The notes beneath the pieces were generated by a model. It saw nothing but the letters and a program-made list of their open reading frames with translations, was not told the DNA's origin and did no database searches. From Chondrus crispus (lineage: Eukaryota > Rhodophyta > Florideophyceae > Gigartinales > Gigartinaceae), in the NCBI RefSeq assembly GCF_000350225.1, contig NW_005179080.1, forward strand, positions 452,593 to 516,592: a stretch of 64,000 bases of DNA, given 5' to 3'. Both the position numbers and the translations under genes were made by a program. Shown here piece after piece: positions 62,266-64,000 of this stretch. Each line of letters opens with the position of its first letter. The first letter of the stretch is position 1.

Positions 62266-62400
62266 CCTAGTGTCTATCCGACTAGTGTCTATCCGACTAG
62301 TGTCTATCCGACTAGTGTCTATCCGACTAGTGTCTATCCGACTAGTGTCCATCCGGCTGGTGTCTATCCGACTGGTGTCTATCCGATTAATGTCTATGCG
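62266..62400 (+). repeat. 15-bp minisatellite, nine copies
   Basis: Unit ACTAGTGTCTATCCG repeated head to tail nine times. The first copy starts with C, the next four are identical, and the last four are diverged (GTGTCCATCCG, GCTGGTG, ACTGGTG, ATTAATGTCTATGCG). It begins 35 bp after the cpeY stop codon, so it is probably within the 3' UTR. Confidence 0.95.
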
Positions 62401-63039
62401 ACTGTGGTCTCGCAGCTGTAGTGCATGACATGCGGCATGCAGACTGAGTATAGACCGTAAATGGCAAAGCTTTGACGCCTCTACTGTCGAAGGGGGCTGG
62501 TCGCATCTTGGAACATTCTACTGTATGACTCGAGACTACGCTCGGCCTTTCCACCTGACCGGTGATTTTTAAGGTTGCTTGTCACACCCCACACCCCTGC
62601 CTGCTTTAGTGCAATTGCAGGAGAACGGGTAGATGAGGTTAGTAAGTAGCCGCGCTCGTCGCGCGCAGCGGCGGGGGAAAGGAGTCGCGAGAGTGGGAGT
62701 AGGTACTGTACATGTAAGTAAGGGCGGGGCGGGGATACTTCGCAAGGAGCGTCTCGGGACGTCTCGGGACGCAGGTTGTTGTGATTCCCTAAGATTACTT
62801 TACTGTACACCGAGAGAGATTAGGAAACCGGGATGCGGTACCCAACGGTACGTCCTTTTGGACCTGTCATGCCAGACCATTTCCCTTGTTACAAAGCAAA
62901 GGCTTTGCCAGTGTTTCACCTCATTGGAAATAAAGAAAAGGCTATCTTCTTACTCGCCGTCTTCAACCTCTGCGTCATTGCAAACCATTCGTCCCCATCA
63001 AGCATCGCACAGAAGCTTGAATAGACAGGGCGGCGCAGC
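62401..63039. other. Intergenic region upstream of the DUF4336 gene
   Basis: 639 bp with no gene. A tandem GTCTCGGGAC pair lies at about 62752-62770. AT-rich stretches before 63000 may hold the DUF4336 promoter. Confidence 0.4.
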
Positions 63040-63882
63040 ATGTCAGACACAGGCAACGCGCCCGGGGGCAAGCTCACAGCGGTCGACGAGCCGGAGCAGC
63101 TTGCGGAGGACCTGTACACCGTCGAAGCGTCCCTCACCATAATGCGCGGCGTGGTGTTCCCGCTCCGGATGACAGTCATCCGTCTGCCCCACTCCACCGA
63201 CCTAGTAGTGTACTCGCCCCTGGACCCGTCCGTGGTGGACCTGTCCGGGCTGGGCACGGTGAAAGCGGTGATCGCGCCCAACTCGATGCACTCTCTCTAC
63301 GCGCAGCGCTTCGTCGCCGCGCACGCGCAAGCCACGCTGTACAGCTCGCCGGGGCTACCGGCGCGGTTCCCGGAGCGCGACTGGGGCACGGTGCTGTCCG
63401 CGGGGGCGGCGGCGGGCGACGCCGTGTCGGCGCACACGCCGGTCAAGGTGGTGAGCGGGTTCGGGGCGCTGCAGGAGGTGGTGCTGCTGCACCGGGCATC
63501 CGGGACGCTCGTGGCGGCCGACCTGGCGTTCAACCTGACGGCGGGGGCGCGGGCCAAGATGTCGCGCGCGGCGCGGTGGTACGTCGTCGCCACGCGCGCC
63601 ACGCGGCCGCTCGACTGGGGGCTCACCGTCAAGCTCCTCGCGTGGGGCGACTGCCGCGACGCGCTCCCGCAGCTCCGCCACGTCGTCGAGGAGTGGGAGT
63701 GGGACCGGTTCGTGCCGGCGCACGGCGACGTCGTGCGCGACAAGGCCAAGCAGGTGTTTAGGGACGGCGTGTATCGCTACGTGCAGGACGTCGCGCGCGG
63801 GGAGGGCCCCCCGTGGCGCACGGGTGCGCTCGTGGCCGTCGTGGCCGTTGTGGCCGCGGCCGCGTGGAAGTATTGGACGTAG
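63040..63882 (+). CDS. DUF4336 (metallo-beta-lactamase-fold-like) protein with C-terminal membrane anchor
   Basis: 280 residues from ATG 63040. The DUF4336 pattern is visible: MTVIRLPHSTDLVVYSPLDP, then VKAVIAPNSMHSLYAQRFVA and QATLYSSPGLPARFPERDW, corresponding to the APN..HH.YL...P.A..Y..PG block, and VVLLHRASGTLVAADLAFNL. The final 20 residues (TGALVAVVAVVAAAAWKYW) form one hydrophobic helix with a short polar end, a likely tail anchor. The fold resembles metallo-beta-lactamases but the family lacks a proven activity, and the HxHxDH metal motif is not seen. The gene is markedly more GC-rich than its neighbours, with G/C-ending codons almost throughout. Confidence 0.75.
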   Translation: MSDTGNAPGGKLTAVDEPEQLAEDLYTVEASLTIMRGVVFPLRMTVIRLPHSTDLVVYSPLDPSVVDLSGLGTVKAVIAPNSMHSLYAQRFVAAHAQATLYSSPGLPARFPERDWGTVLSAGAAAGDAVSAHTPVKVVSGFGALQEVVLLHRASGTLVAADLAFNLTAGARAKMSRAARWYVVATRATRPLDWGLTVKLLAWGDCRDALPQLRHVVEEWEWDRFVPAHGDVVRDKAKQVFRDGVYRYVQDVARGEGPPWRTGALVAVVAVVAAAAWKYWT

Positions 63883-64000
63883 GGGGTAGCGTGGAGGAGG
63901 CGGTGCGGCGGCGGGTGCGTGTGTGTTTGTTGGATTTATGCTGCGGGTGATAGCAGTGGGGCGGCGCAGCGAGCTTGGGCTTGGCATTTGCCCTCCGTTT
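63883..64000. other. Downstream sequence to window edge
   Basis: 118 bp after the DUF4336 stop, G-rich and then mixed. No feature recognised. Confidence 0.4.

Overview
The window reads as nuclear DNA of a red alga, probably a multicellular florideophyte-type genome. The reasons are a CpeY-type phycoerythrobilin lyase with a plastid-type N-terminus, a PsbQ-like lumenal protein with a twin-arginine lumen signal, a CYP97-type carotenoid hydroxylase, host genes that are all single open frames, and a sharp division between a transposon-filled half and a compact gene cluster. No rRNA, convincing tRNA, CRISPR array or prokaryotic operon was seen. The species is not determined from the sequence.

Positions 1-42,500 are a graveyard of mobile elements. 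In order: a Tc1/mariner-type fragment at the window edge; a DDE-plus-YqaJ-nuclease transposon bounded by pairs of 20-bp palindromes (940-4934); a PIF/Harbinger-like MITE with TTA duplication (4978-5376); an apparently intact piggyBac-like transposase (5747-7828); a PAT-like tyrosine-recombinase retrotransposon with split direct repeats A1...B1-A2-B2 (8345-13012); a TA-flanked short element carrying a GC-rich gene-like segment (13729-14453); a hairpin-rich noncoding repeat with a second copy at 31960; a CACTA-type transposase relic (17016-19480); a dispersed repeat with three copies (19492, 33249, 33975); a Mutator-like element with 176-bp inverted ends and a transposase apparently split by one 62-bp intron (26730-31341); a second Tc1 fragment; and a pogo element broken by one base (38384-40756). 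Most of these carry single nonsense or one-base lesions, so many are recent losses rather than ancient debris.

Positions 42,564-63,882 hold ten host genes without visible introns: VPS50/syndetin, TIMELESS/Tof1, PsbQ-like, protein farnesyltransferase alpha, RPC5 of RNA polymerase III, RAD9, CYP97, a RUS (DUF647) protein with a photolyase-like N-terminal half, CpeY and a DUF4336 protein. From TIMELESS to CpeY they alternate strand by strand, forming divergent pairs with 419-716 bp between start codons and convergent pairs as close as 81 bp.

The genes are housekeeping and plastid functions rather than a pathway. TIMELESS and RAD9 both serve replication-fork and checkpoint signalling. PsbQ-like, CYP97 and CpeY serve the photosynthetic apparatus (photosystem II, xanthophylls, phycoerythrin). 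The strongest candidates for something unusual are the photolyase-RUS fusion, the DDE-YqaJ element with paired palindromic ends, the PAT-like element with stop-start coupling of RT and recombinase, and the hairpin-array repeat family.
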